Source of the DNA: Candidatus Ruthenibacterium merdavium
GTDB taxonomy: Bacteria > Bacillota > Clostridia > Oscillospirales > Ruminococcaceae
DNA length: 64,000 bases
NCBI GenBank assembly: GCA_019119935.1
Contig: DWWA01000054.1
Location: 1-64,000 of the forward strand
Direction: 5' to 3'
A model generated the notes under the pieces. That model was given only the letters and a program-made list of their open reading frames with translations, did no database searches and was not told the origin of the DNA. Positions 10,108 through 18,241 of this stretch are shown in pieces. Both the position numbers and the translations under genes were made by a program. Each line of letters opens with the position of its first letter. The stretch's first letter is position 1.

Positions 10108-11115
10108 AGGCTCAAAGTGTACATCGGCAAAAGGGGAAGCCTGTGCCGCTTCTTTCAGCTTGCTGTCACCGAGATGGGTATAAATTTCCGTGGTGGATAC
10201 ATGGGCATGGCCTAAAATTTCTTTCAGTGCCAGCATGTCAACATGCCCATGCTGATACATCATGGTCGCAGCCGTATGACGCAATTTATGTACCGAGTAT
10301 CCTTTTCCGGCAAGACCGGCACTTTGCAGACAGCGCTCTACAATTTGCTGGACACGCCGCACAGAAATACGCTTTCCGGTTTTTTGAGAAACAAAAAGCG
10401 CATTCTTATCTTTTAAATTCGGCATTGCTCGCCGGGCAGCCAAGAGGGAAGAGAGCGCATCGTTACACGCCTTGTTTAAGTAAACAAGGCGTTCTTTATT
10501 GCCTTTTCCTACAATGCGGATGGTTTCATCATCATTTAAGTCTGTCACGTTGATGTTGACAAGCTCGGATAAACGCATTCCGCAGTTGAGAAATAAAATC
10601 AAAATACAGTAATCTCTTTCATAGAAATCAGATTGTATATTTTTTAACAAACTGATTCCTTCTTCCAAAGAAAGATATTTCGGCAAGCTTTTTCGCTTGG
10701 CCGGCGTGTCGATATCATCCGTTGGATTGACGCTCAGCAGCTTCATCTTATTGCATAGGTATTTAAAAAAACCTTTTAAGCTGGAAAGTTTTCGCGCGCG
10801 TGCAGAGGGCGAATTTTCGCGCTCTCGGGTCACGAAATGCAAAAACTCATAAATCTCAGAAGTGGTAATGCTTTGAATAAATTCAATGTCAATATCATCA
10901 AGCGGAATTTCTTCAAAGCTTTTCGTACCGGATAAGCCTCGATATTGTTTCATAAAGCGAAAAAACGTGCGCAGGTCAATATAATATCCGTTCACCGTGC
11001 GCGGCGAAAGGCCGCGTATCGTTTCGCTGTCATAGAGAAACCGAACAACAAGCGGAGGACAGTCTTTATAATCGCCGTGTTTATTGGGCGAGCGCGGGTC
11101 AAGATAGGTGCTCAC
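10075..11115 (-). CDS. xerD: Tyrosine recombinase, XerC/XerD type
   Basis: A 346-residue tyrosine recombinase: an N-terminal SAM-like core-binding domain (about 20-130, with SPRTVNGYYIDLRTFFRF) and a catalytic domain with the first Arg in CGMRLSEL, the HxxR box in HKLRH and the nucleophile Tyr in STTEIYTHL. Such enzymes resolve chromosome dimers at dif, though some relatives act on mobile elements. It is slightly longer than usual (about 300) because of N- and C-terminal extensions. Convergent overlap with the SpoIIM-like gene and a 28-bp palindrome 34 bp upstream of the start are noteworthy. The ATG is preceded by AAAAGGAGGC. Confidence 0.9.
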   Translation of the reverse strand: MSTYLDPRSPNKHGDYKDCPPLVVRFLYDSETIRGLSPRTVNGYYIDLRTFFRFMKQYRGLSGTKSFEEIPLDDIDIEFIQSITTSEIYEFLHFVTRERENSPSARARKLSSLKGFFKYLCNKMKLLSVNPTDDIDTPAKRKSLPKYLSLEEGISLLKNIQSDFYERDYCILILFLNCGMRLSELVNINVTDLNDDETIRIVGKGNKERLVYLNKACNDALSSLLAARRAMPNLKDKNALFVSQKTGKRISVRRVQQIVERCLQSAGLAGKGYSVHKLRHTAATMMYQHGHVDMLALKEILGHAHVSTTEIYTHLGDSKLKEAAQASPFADVHFEPSKKNGQKDEG

Positions 11116-11148
11116 AGCTTCAAAAGCCTCCTTTTCGTGAAATACATA

Positions 11149-11176
11149 ATTTCGCTAAATTAAAATTTAGCGAAAT
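11149..11176. repeat. 28-bp perfect palindrome upstream of the Xer gene
   Basis: Arms ATTTCGCTAAATT and AATTTAGCGAAAT are separated by AA. Written as two 11-bp arms around a 6-bp centre it has the size and layout of a Xer recombination site, and the right arm matches the E. coli XerD arm at 7 of 11 positions (my comparison by eye). It could equally be an operator for the recombinase gene. Confidence 0.6.
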
Positions 11177-11620
11177 ATAGGGGACTCCAAATATGGTCTA
11201 AAATCCTTATAACGAAAAAATCATAAATTCTGTACTGCGGGTTTCGGGAAAGCATCCACAGTGGCAAATATTTTCTGAAAGCTTTATACATCACAGCATT
11301 GCCATTTAAAAATCCTACACCAATATTTAACACCTAATCATTAATATAAAGGTTAAAAAGTGTTGGCAGCGCCGCAGAGGTATATAAACTGATCTCGATA
11401 TGAAGCAGACAAGCTCTGCGGCAAAACTACTACAGCTATTTTAGGTGAAGCCGAAATGCCGTAACGGACAACAACAGAAATTGATAAGTCAGCATCCGGT
11501 ATTGACAATTCAATATGTTACTTAATTTGTTTAGTATGTGTGATTTACGCAGTATAGTTGGATTCAGACAAACAACTCTTCTTTGGTGTGATTGTTATTA
11601 AAATAACAATCATTGCTTTC
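11177..11620. other. Long intergenic region between the Xer gene and radA
   Basis: No gene is supported. It is A+T-rich and contains a 9-bp inverted repeat GCCGCAGAG (11371-11379)/CTCTGCGGC (11414-11422) and a 24-bp palindrome TGATTGTTATT-AA-AATAACAATCA (11589-11612) just beyond the radA stop. The second palindrome lacks a strong T-run on the minus strand but may still help end radA transcripts. Both it and the 28-bp palindrome share a TTAAAA centre. Confidence 0.5.
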
Positions 11621-13003
11621 TTATAAAAGGGTTACTGCCTGCCGAATGTCATGAATCGGAATCAATTCCATTTGCGGAAAATCCTCTGTGTTCAGCTGCT
11701 TGATCCCATGTGCAGGAATCATTGCGCGGACAAAGCCCATTCTCTGTGCTTCTTTCAAACGCTGCTCCAAATTCGGTACATTTCTCACTTCCCCGCCAAG
11801 TCCTACTTCCCCTACTGCAATTAAGTCATCGGGTACAGGTCGGTCGGTCATACCGGAAACAACCGCAAGGCATACCGCTAAGTCGCATGCGGTATCATCC
11901 AAATCGAGTCCGCCGACGATATTGATATAAACGTCTAAATTTCCTAAAAAATAGCCTGCACGTTTTTCCAAAACAGCAAGGAGCAAATTCGTACGGTTAA
12001 AATCAAATCCGGCTGCGGCTCTTCGGGGCGTTCCGAATGCCGTTTTGCTCACGAGCGCCTGCACCTCGGATAAAATTGGACGCGAGCCTTCTACGGTACA
12101 TGACACGCAGTTTCCGGAAACGCCGACGGGACGCCCTTCCAATAGAATTTGCGACGGGTTTTCAATGACACGCAGGCCGTTTCCGGTCATATCGAACATT
12201 CCGATTTCGTTTGTGGAACCGTAGCGGTTTTTTGCAGCACGCAGCACGCGGTAAGGAAGGGTTTTATCTCCCTCAAAATATAAAACGGTATCCACGATAT
12301 GCTCCATCACTTTGGGGCCTGCAATCGCACCGTCTTTATTGACATGGCCTACGATAAAAGTTGGAATTTCATTTTGCTTGGCAAGGTTCATCAAGCGCAC
12401 CGAACATTCTTTCACCTGGGAAACACTGCCGGCAGACGAAGTAATGTCGGGCGAATAAATGGTCTGGATGGAGTCAATGACAACCAAACCGGGCCGCTGT
12501 GTTTCAATCAGCGCACAGATTGCGTCCACATCCGTTTCGGCGGCCAGAGTAATATTTTCTTCATGAATCCCTAAGCGCAGAGCTCGCAGTTTGATTTGAC
12601 GCACCGACTCTTCGCCCGTGACATAAAGCACGTTCAGTTTCGGGCTTACAGCGCCGCACAACTGCAGAAGCAGTGTCGACTTACCCGCACCCGGCTCACC
12701 GCCCAGCAACACCACACTTCCTAAAACAATTCCGCCGCCCAGCACACGATCCAGCTCGCTGATCTTCGTTACAATACGGCTTTTTTCTTCCACCGCGCTC
12801 ACTTGTGCAAGCGGCAGTATTTGCGTTTGTGCTTGAAGCAAGCTTTTTGACACGGTGCGTCCGGCAGTTTTCTTTTCTTCCCGCACAACATCTTCTGTCA
12901 TCGTATTCCATTCCCCGCACGAGGGACATCGTCCCACCCAGCGGAGCGCCGTTTCTCCACAGTTTGTACAAACGTAAATGGTTTTCAATTTATCTTTTGC
13001 CAT
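11621..13003 (-). CDS. radA: DNA repair protein RadA
   Basis: RadA (Sms) is a RecA-like ATPase that drives branch migration during recombinational repair. The N-terminal zinc finger uses C12, C15, C26 and C29; the Walker A motif GGEPGAGKST lies near residue 100; the RadA-specific KNRYG motif is near 256; and the C-terminal part (about 290-460) is the Lon-protease-like domain. The 460-residue length is standard. It is transcribed away from the orphan binding-protein gene. Confidence 0.97.
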   Translation of the reverse strand: MAKDKLKTIYVCTNCGETALRWVGRCPSCGEWNTMTEDVVREEKKTAGRTVSKSLLQAQTQILPLAQVSAVEEKSRIVTKISELDRVLGGGIVLGSVVLLGGEPGAGKSTLLLQLCGAVSPKLNVLYVTGEESVRQIKLRALRLGIHEENITLAAETDVDAICALIETQRPGLVVIDSIQTIYSPDITSSAGSVSQVKECSVRLMNLAKQNEIPTFIVGHVNKDGAIAGPKVMEHIVDTVLYFEGDKTLPYRVLRAAKNRYGSTNEIGMFDMTGNGLRVIENPSQILLEGRPVGVSGNCVSCTVEGSRPILSEVQALVSKTAFGTPRRAAAGFDFNRTNLLLAVLEKRAGYFLGNLDVYINIVGGLDLDDTACDLAVCLAVVSGMTDRPVPDDLIAVGEVGLGGEVRNVPNLEQRLKEAQRMGFVRAMIPAHGIKQLNTEDFPQMELIPIHDIRQAVTLL

Positions 13004-13041
13004 GATGTTAACTCCACCCTTCCTGATTCAAAACAAAAACG

Positions 13042-13070
13042 TTGATTTCCCCACTTTAAACCGTTACAAT
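13042..13070 (+). promoter_or_regulatory. Promoter of the solute-binding protein gene
   Basis: TTGATT (13042-13047), 17 nt, TACAAT (13065-13070). Confidence 0.6.
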
Positions 13071-13121
13071 AAAAGAAATCCGTTGCTTCTTTTATCACAG
13101 GCAATCCGGGAGGAATCCGCT

Positions 13122-13988
13122 TTGAAAAAAACAATTTTTAGCATCCTGCTGACAGTTGCCGTGCTCTCGGCGTTCGGCGTACTGCACCCATATACAGTTC
13201 CTATTATGCCCAATGTGCCTGCCGCAGAGGAAACCTCTCTCAAAGAAGAGCTCATCCCTTCCGATCCATCTTGGCAAACTGTGCAAGAAAAAGGCACGCT
13301 TACAATTGGGGTGCGCAGCAGTTTTCCTCCGATGACATTTTCAGATGAGAACGGCGCACTCACAGGTATGGACATTGAACTTGCAAAAGCCGTTTGTGAA
13401 ACTTTGAACATCGAGCCCGAATTTAAAATAATTGATAACTGGCATCAAAAGGAAACGCTTCTTGCACAAGGTGAAATTGACTGTATCTGGAGTGCATTTT
13501 CCCTAACCCCCGAACACGAAAAGACCGTGTGTTTTTCTCAGCCTTATCTGATTACAAAACTCTCTGTTCTGGCTTCGCAGAACGTATGGGTCACGGATAT
13601 GTCTGCCCTGCTCTTTTGCCGAATCGGCGCAGAAGAAGGCAGCAGTGCATGGGAAATGTTTCAAAGCGTCGAAGACTATGAAAGCCTTTTACCCAATTTA
13701 ATCCCATTAGACACTTGTGCGTCGGGGCTTGAAATGCTTGCAAACGGAACGCTTGATGTGTTTGTCGTTGACCAAACATATGCCAAATATCAAATGGACC
13801 AAAGCGAAGCCTTTGCCTATTTCACCGCGTTTGATTTTGGCGACGACTTATATGCCGTCGGATTTCGCCCTGAAGACGAAATGCTGGCAAATGAAGTTGA
13901 CCGCGCCCTGCAAAGCTTAATTGCCGATGGAACAGCGCACCAAATTGCGCAGCATTGGCTTGAGGAATCGGACATTCTCATTCCTTAA
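13122..13988 (+). CDS. Periplasmic-type solute-binding protein (SBP_bac_3 family)
   Basis: A 288-residue extracellular binding protein of the polar amino-acid family. The TTG start at 13122 is supported by GGGAGG 8 nt upstream and by a clean signal/anchor sequence directly after it (MKKTIFSILLTVAVLSAFGV). The mature part shows the family blocks KGTLTIGVRSSFPPMTF, GMDIELAKAV, DCIWSAFSLTPE and a closing segment with VDRALQSLIADGT. No lipobox cysteine is seen, so it may stay membrane-anchored. No permease or ATPase genes flank it, making it an orphan that may serve a transporter encoded elsewhere or act as a sensor. Confidence 0.82.
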   Translation: MKKTIFSILLTVAVLSAFGVLHPYTVPIMPNVPAAEETSLKEELIPSDPSWQTVQEKGTLTIGVRSSFPPMTFSDENGALTGMDIELAKAVCETLNIEPEFKIIDNWHQKETLLAQGEIDCIWSAFSLTPEHEKTVCFSQPYLITKLSVLASQNVWVTDMSALLFCRIGAEEGSSAWEMFQSVEDYESLLPNLIPLDTCASGLEMLANGTLDVFVVDQTYAKYQMDQSEAFAYFTAFDFGDDLYAVGFRPEDEMLANEVDRALQSLIADGTAHQIAQHWLEESDILIP

Positions 13989-14008
13989 CCATAAGCGCAG
14001 ACACGCCC

Positions 14009-14821
14009 TTATTTTACCGCCAATTTTTGTTCTCTTGCATAGCAAAAAAGATACTGCTGGAGCACGCCGGCGGCACTTTGATACTGCTTTGGAAATGCGC
14101 CGGAATAAACATGTTCCATCACGCGCTGAATCCACACGTCAATGGGAAATGCTTCTAAGCGGTGATATCCAAACAGCGCAACACATTCTGCTACTTTAAT
14201 CCCTACGCCGTGAATCTGCATCAAAGCCGCGCGAAGCTCTTGCAGAGAAAGTGTGTTTCCCCATAATGCCGGTGTGTTCATAAACACCTCGGCGGCGTGC
14301 AGTACATAGGGCGCACGGTACCCAAGGCCGCATGCCCGCAAATCCGCTTCGTTCAGCGCAGCAATGGCCTGCGGCGTGGGAAACGCATAATACACTTCTT
14401 CACCGACATAAAACGGCTCGCCGAAATTTTGACACAGCAATTCGATTGCCTTAGAAATTGCAGGAATGCTTTTTCGCTGTGAAATAATAAAAGAAACAAG
14501 CATCTCCCATGGATCTTGACGCAGAATCCGAATTCCCATTCCCGCTTCAAGTGACTCTTTCAAAAACGAGTCTTCCGGCAAACATAAAGCACGGTAATTC
14601 GCATAGTCAAAATCCAAATCAAAATAGTTTTTCCATATTGTATCAAATTCCTCTTGCGTGCAGGAAAAACACCATTGATTCTCCTCTTTTTTCTGAATCA
14701 GAAGGATTTTCCCAAAGGCATTGACACAAACTGTGTCTTCGGGGCGGCAGGTCATTCGGAAACACTGACCGCTTTGTGCAATCTTTTGGGCATCAAAATC
14801 AGGTAAAACCAGTTCCAGCAT
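14009..14821 (-). CDS. ogg: 8-oxoguanine DNA glycosylase, OGG1 type
   Basis: A 270-residue bifunctional glycosylase/lyase that excises oxidised guanine. The N-terminal OGG domain is recognisable (GQCFRM near residue 22), followed by the HhH-GPD module with QIHGVGIKVAECVALFG, where the Lys after GVGI aligns with the catalytic lysine of human OGG1, and the catalytic Asp in AFPIDVW. The start at 14821 follows AAAGAGG; an upstream ATG at 14845 has no site. It is transcribed divergently from nadE. Confidence 0.92.
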   Translation of the reverse strand: MLELVLPDFDAQKIAQSGQCFRMTCRPEDTVCVNAFGKILLIQKKEENQWCFSCTQEEFDTIWKNYFDLDFDYANYRALCLPEDSFLKESLEAGMGIRILRQDPWEMLVSFIISQRKSIPAISKAIELLCQNFGEPFYVGEEVYYAFPTPQAIAALNEADLRACGLGYRAPYVLHAAEVFMNTPALWGNTLSLQELRAALMQIHGVGIKVAECVALFGYHRLEAFPIDVWIQRVMEHVYSGAFPKQYQSAAGVLQQYLFCYAREQKLAVK

Positions 14822-14877
14822 AGAAACCTCTTTTTCGTTATCCATATAATATGCAAACCGCAGTGTTTGCAAAATTT

Positions 14878-14907
14878 ATTATACTATACTCTCCTTTTTG
14901 CTTGCAA
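14878..14907 (-). promoter_or_regulatory. ogg promoter
   Basis: TTGCAA (14902-14907), 18 nt, perfect TATAAT (14878-14883) on the minus strand. Confidence 0.65.
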
Positions 14908-14932
14908 GCAAGCTTTGCTGTCAGTTTTTGTA

Positions 14933-14962
14933 TTGCTCATTGTTTGGCGTGTGTGCTATACT
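14933..14962 (+). promoter_or_regulatory. nadE promoter
   Basis: TTGCTC (14933-14938), 18 nt, TATACT (14957-14962), about 90 nt before the nadE start. Confidence 0.5.
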
Positions 14963-15052
14963 AATTATTCAGAGTGGAAAACGGAGTTTGGCATTCTTTA
15001 AGTGCCCTTTCATTTTCCACAGCGGAATGTTTCGTTAAGTGAGGGATTCGAT

Positions 15053-16954
15053 ATGAACCACGGTTTTGTATCATGTGGGTGCAGCTGCGTACCGATTCGC
15101 GTAGCTGATTGCCATTACAACGCCGAGCAGATTGTCAAGGCGGTTCAAAGAGCGGCCGAGCAAGGCGTGGAGGTTTTATGTCTGCCGGAATTGTGCGTCA
15201 CCGGTTACACATGTGAGGACTTATTTTTTCAGCCGGCTTTGTTGCGCGGCGTTTTGGATGCTCTGGAAGTCATCTTAAAAAAGACAGCAGATTTATCCGT
15301 TCTTTTTGCCGTCGGTGCGCCGCTTCTGTATGAGGGAAAGCTCTATAACTGCGCCGTCGTGGCGCAAAGCGGAAAAATCCTCGGTGTTGTGCCGAAAACG
15401 CATTTGCCCAATTATAACGAGTTTTACGAACAGCGTCATTTCTGCGCTGCTCCCAAAGATACGGGCGTGATTGAACTGCTGGGCCAAGGTGTGCCTTTCG
15501 GGACAAAGCTCTTATTTGCTTGCCTAGAGCACCCTTGCCTCAAAATCGCCGTAGAAATCTGTGAAGATTTATGGGCACCTGTTTCGCCGGGTGTTTCCCA
15601 CGCTCTGGCCGGCGCAACTATTTTACTCAATCTTTCCGCCAGCGATGAGCTGATTGGAAAAGCGTCTTACCGAAAAGATTTAGTAAGCGGTCAATCCGCA
15701 CGTCTGCTTTGCGGATACCTCTATGCCGATGCCGGAGAGGGTGAATCCACAACCGACTTGGTTTTTGCAGGACATCATCTCATTGCAGAAAACGGAACGA
15801 TGCTTGCACAGTCAAAGCCGTTTGCCAATGAAGATATTGCTGTAGAAATTGATGTGGAGCGTCTTGCATGGGAGCGAAGCAAAAACACCAGCTTCCCCGC
15901 AAATGACAGCGGCAAATATACGGTAATCCCCTTTCATACGAAAGACACAAGTGCTCCCCTGCGCCGCACAATTTCCCCTGCTCCTTTCGTTCCTCAAAAC
16001 GAATCGGAGCGTTTTGAGCGCTGTGAAGCGATTTTAGAGATGCAGGCACAGGGTTTGAAAAAAAGACTTTTGCACACAAAAAGCACCGGCGCAGTTGTTG
16101 GGATTTCGGGCGGCTTAGACAGCACGCTCGCACTTTTGGTGGTCACGCGTGCCTTTTCGCTTGCAGGGCTTCCTCTGGAAAAAATCACGGCGGTAACAAT
16201 GCCTTGCTTTGGGACAACCTCCCGCACGAAAAACAATGCATATCGCTTGTGTGAAGCGTTAGGAGTCACGCTGCGCGAAGTGAACATTGCGCAAACAGTG
16301 CGCAGTAATTTTGCAGATATCGGACACGATGAAAGCGTGCTGGACGTCACTTATGAAAATACGCAGGCCCGTGTGCGAACTTTGGTTTTGATGAATCTTG
16401 CCAACCAGACGGGCGGGCTTGTCATTGGCACCGGAGATTTATCTGAGCTGGCACTGGGCTGGGCGACTTATAACGGCGACCACATGAGCATGTATGGCGT
16501 CAATGCCTCTGTTCCTAAAACTTTGGTGCGCCATCTTGTAGACACCGTTGCAAAGCAAAGCGGCGGCGACTTGCAAGCAGTTTTGCAGGATATTCTTGAC
16601 ACTCCGGTGAGCCCCGAACTGCTCCCTGCAAAAGACGGAGAAATCAGCCAAAAAACAGAGGAGCTTGTCGGCCCGTATGAACTGCATGATTTCTTTTTGT
16701 ACTATGCTATTCGGTGGGCATTTGAGCCTGAAAAGATTCTGTATCTTGCAAAATGTGCCTTCAAAGGCCAATACGAAGATGCCGCTCTTTTAAAATGGCT
16801 GAAAAACTTCTATCGCCGTTTCTTCGCACAGCAATTCAAACGAAGCTGTTTGCCCGACGGCCCCAAAGTCGGAACGGTTGCGCTTTCACCACGGGGCGAC
16901 TGGCGTATGCCGAGTGATGCATGTGCTGACCTTTGGCTGAGCCAACTTGATTGA
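15053..16954 (+). CDS. nadE: Glutamine-dependent NAD+ synthetase
   Basis: The last step of NAD synthesis, amidation of nicotinic acid adenine dinucleotide. The 633-residue protein has an N-terminal nitrilase-type glutaminase domain (about 1-290) with the Glu in LPELCVTGY, the Lys in PKTHLPNY and the Cys in EICEDLWAP, and a C-terminal synthetase with the PP-loop GISGGLDST near residue 350 and GTGDLSELALGW. The start at 15053 follows TGAGGGA and gives the usual N-terminus MNHGF.. then RVADC. It is monocistronic or runs into the M42 peptidase gene through a perfect hairpin. Confidence 0.96.
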   Translation: MNHGFVSCGCSCVPIRVADCHYNAEQIVKAVQRAAEQGVEVLCLPELCVTGYTCEDLFFQPALLRGVLDALEVILKKTADLSVLFAVGAPLLYEGKLYNCAVVAQSGKILGVVPKTHLPNYNEFYEQRHFCAAPKDTGVIELLGQGVPFGTKLLFACLEHPCLKIAVEICEDLWAPVSPGVSHALAGATILLNLSASDELIGKASYRKDLVSGQSARLLCGYLYADAGEGESTTDLVFAGHHLIAENGTMLAQSKPFANEDIAVEIDVERLAWERSKNTSFPANDSGKYTVIPFHTKDTSAPLRRTISPAPFVPQNESERFERCEAILEMQAQGLKKRLLHTKSTGAVVGISGGLDSTLALLVVTRAFSLAGLPLEKITAVTMPCFGTTSRTKNNAYRLCEALGVTLREVNIAQTVRSNFADIGHDESVLDVTYENTQARVRTLVLMNLANQTGGLVIGTGDLSELALGWATYNGDHMSMYGVNASVPKTLVRHLVDTVAKQSGGDLQAVLQDILDTPVSPELLPAKDGEISQKTEELVGPYELHDFFLYYAIRWAFEPEKILYLAKCAFKGQYEDAALLKWLKNFYRRFFAQQFKRSCLPDGPKVGTVALSPRGDWRMPSDACADLWLSQLD

Positions 16955-17007
16955 TTCCCATTGCTTCATAGGATATCTTTACCGGATATCCCTATTGGAT
17001 AAAAACA

Positions 17008-17048
17008 GGCTGAATATGCAAAAACGAATCGTTTTTGCATATTCAGCC
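17008..17048. repeat. Perfect 19-bp hairpin between nadE and the M42 peptidase
   Basis: GGCTGAATATGCAAAAACG (17008-17026), loop AAT, then its exact complement ending at 17048. No T-run follows on either strand, so it is not a textbook terminator. It ends just ahead of the GAGAGGATG region before the peptidase gene. Confidence 0.8.
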
Positions 17049-17069
17049 AACAGAGAGGATGTACGATTG

Positions 17070-18146
17070 ATGCCTGATTTAAAACTTGCCTTTGAGATTT
17101 CCGACGCTTTCGGTCCTTCCGGCTTTGAGCATGATGTGGCCGCTTTGATTGAAAAAGAAGCCGCCAGCTTTTCTCCTAAGCGCGACGGAATGCAAAACGT
17201 GTATACTTCCCTTCCTCAGAATACCGGCAATCGGCCGATTGTCATGTTGGATGCGCACATGGACGAAGTCGGTTTCATGGTGCAAAGCATTTTGCCGAAT
17301 GGCCTGCTGAAAATTGTGCCGCTTGGCGGATGGGTAGAGCACAATATTCCGGCGCATACGTTTTTGATTAAAAATGTGCGCGGCGAAATGGTTCGCGCTG
17401 TTTCCACTTCAAAGCCCCCCCACTTCATGAGTGCCGCCGAAAAGAATGCGCCGCTTCAGATGGACAGCATTTATCTTGACGCAGGCGTTTGCAGCAAAGA
17501 AGATGCGGTCAATGTTTTGGGCTTAGACTTGGGCCTGCCTGTTTCTCCCGAAGTTGCCTGTACCTATCAGGAAAAAACCGGCCTGCTCATGGGAAAAGCG
17601 TTTGACTGCCGCTTGGGCTGCTCCGGCGTGATTGAAGTGCTGCGCGGCCTTTCTGATGATTCGCTGCACGTTGACGTAGTGGGCGCATTTTCCACACAGG
17701 AAGAGGTCGGCCTGCGCGGTGCAAAAATTACATCTCAGCGTGTCAAACCGGCGCTTGCCATTTGTTTGGAAGGTACGCCCGCTGATGATACCTTTATGTC
17801 GAAGGACGAAGCGCAAGGCGCTTTGAAAAAGGGCGTGCAGATTCGTTTCCGCGATGGCAGCATGGTGGCACATCCCGGCTTTGTCGCATTTGCCAAAAAA
17901 GTTGCCGAAGAATGCGGTATTACCCACCAATGCGCTGTCAGAACCGGCGGCGGCACGAACGGCGGTGCAATCCACTTGTCGAATTATGGGATTCCGACGG
18001 TGGTTCTCGGCATTCCCGTTCGTTATGCGCACACGCATTACGGTTATGCCGCCGCAGCAGACGTGGATGCGGCAATCGAACTTGCAAAAGCGATGATTCG
18101 CAAGCTGACGCCGGAAGTGCTCGAAGAGCTCTGCCCGGAGGTATAA
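17070..18146 (+). CDS. M42-family metal-dependent aminopeptidase
   Basis: A 358-residue member of the M42 glutamyl aminopeptidase/deblocking aminopeptidase family (often annotated cellulase M or YsdC-like), which trims peptides in the cytoplasm as large oligomers. Two-metal-site motifs are DAHMDEVG (about 68-75), FDCRLGCSG (about 178), TQEEVGLRGA with the catalytic Glu (about 211) and the C-terminal IPVRYAHT. The RTGGGTNGG glycine loop is also present. The start at 17070 follows GAGAGGATG; upstream frame sequence overlaps nadE and the hairpin and is not coding-like. Confidence 0.93.
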   Translation: MPDLKLAFEISDAFGPSGFEHDVAALIEKEAASFSPKRDGMQNVYTSLPQNTGNRPIVMLDAHMDEVGFMVQSILPNGLLKIVPLGGWVEHNIPAHTFLIKNVRGEMVRAVSTSKPPHFMSAAEKNAPLQMDSIYLDAGVCSKEDAVNVLGLDLGLPVSPEVACTYQEKTGLLMGKAFDCRLGCSGVIEVLRGLSDDSLHVDVVGAFSTQEEVGLRGAKITSQRVKPALAICLEGTPADDTFMSKDEAQGALKKGVQIRFRDGSMVAHPGFVAFAKKVAEECGITHQCAVRTGGGTNGGAIHLSNYGIPTVVLGIPVRYAHTHYGYAAAADVDAAIELAKAMIRKLTPEVLEELCPEV

Positions 18147-18153
18147 ATTGCTT

Positions 18154-18237
18154 TTGCCGGAAATAAACCGGCAATTATAATAAAAAGAAAAGCAGAGTTT
18201 CCAGACGCTTCATAGCACCTGAAAACTCTGCTTTTTT
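18154..18237. terminator. Two hairpins between the convergent M42 peptidase and pfp genes
   Basis: First TTGCCGG-AAATAAA-CCGGCAA (18154-18174), then AGCAGAGTTT...AAAACTCTGCTTTTTT (18191-18237) with AAAA/TTTT flanks on both strands, a bidirectional terminator. Confidence 0.85.
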
Positions 18238-18241
18238 ACGT

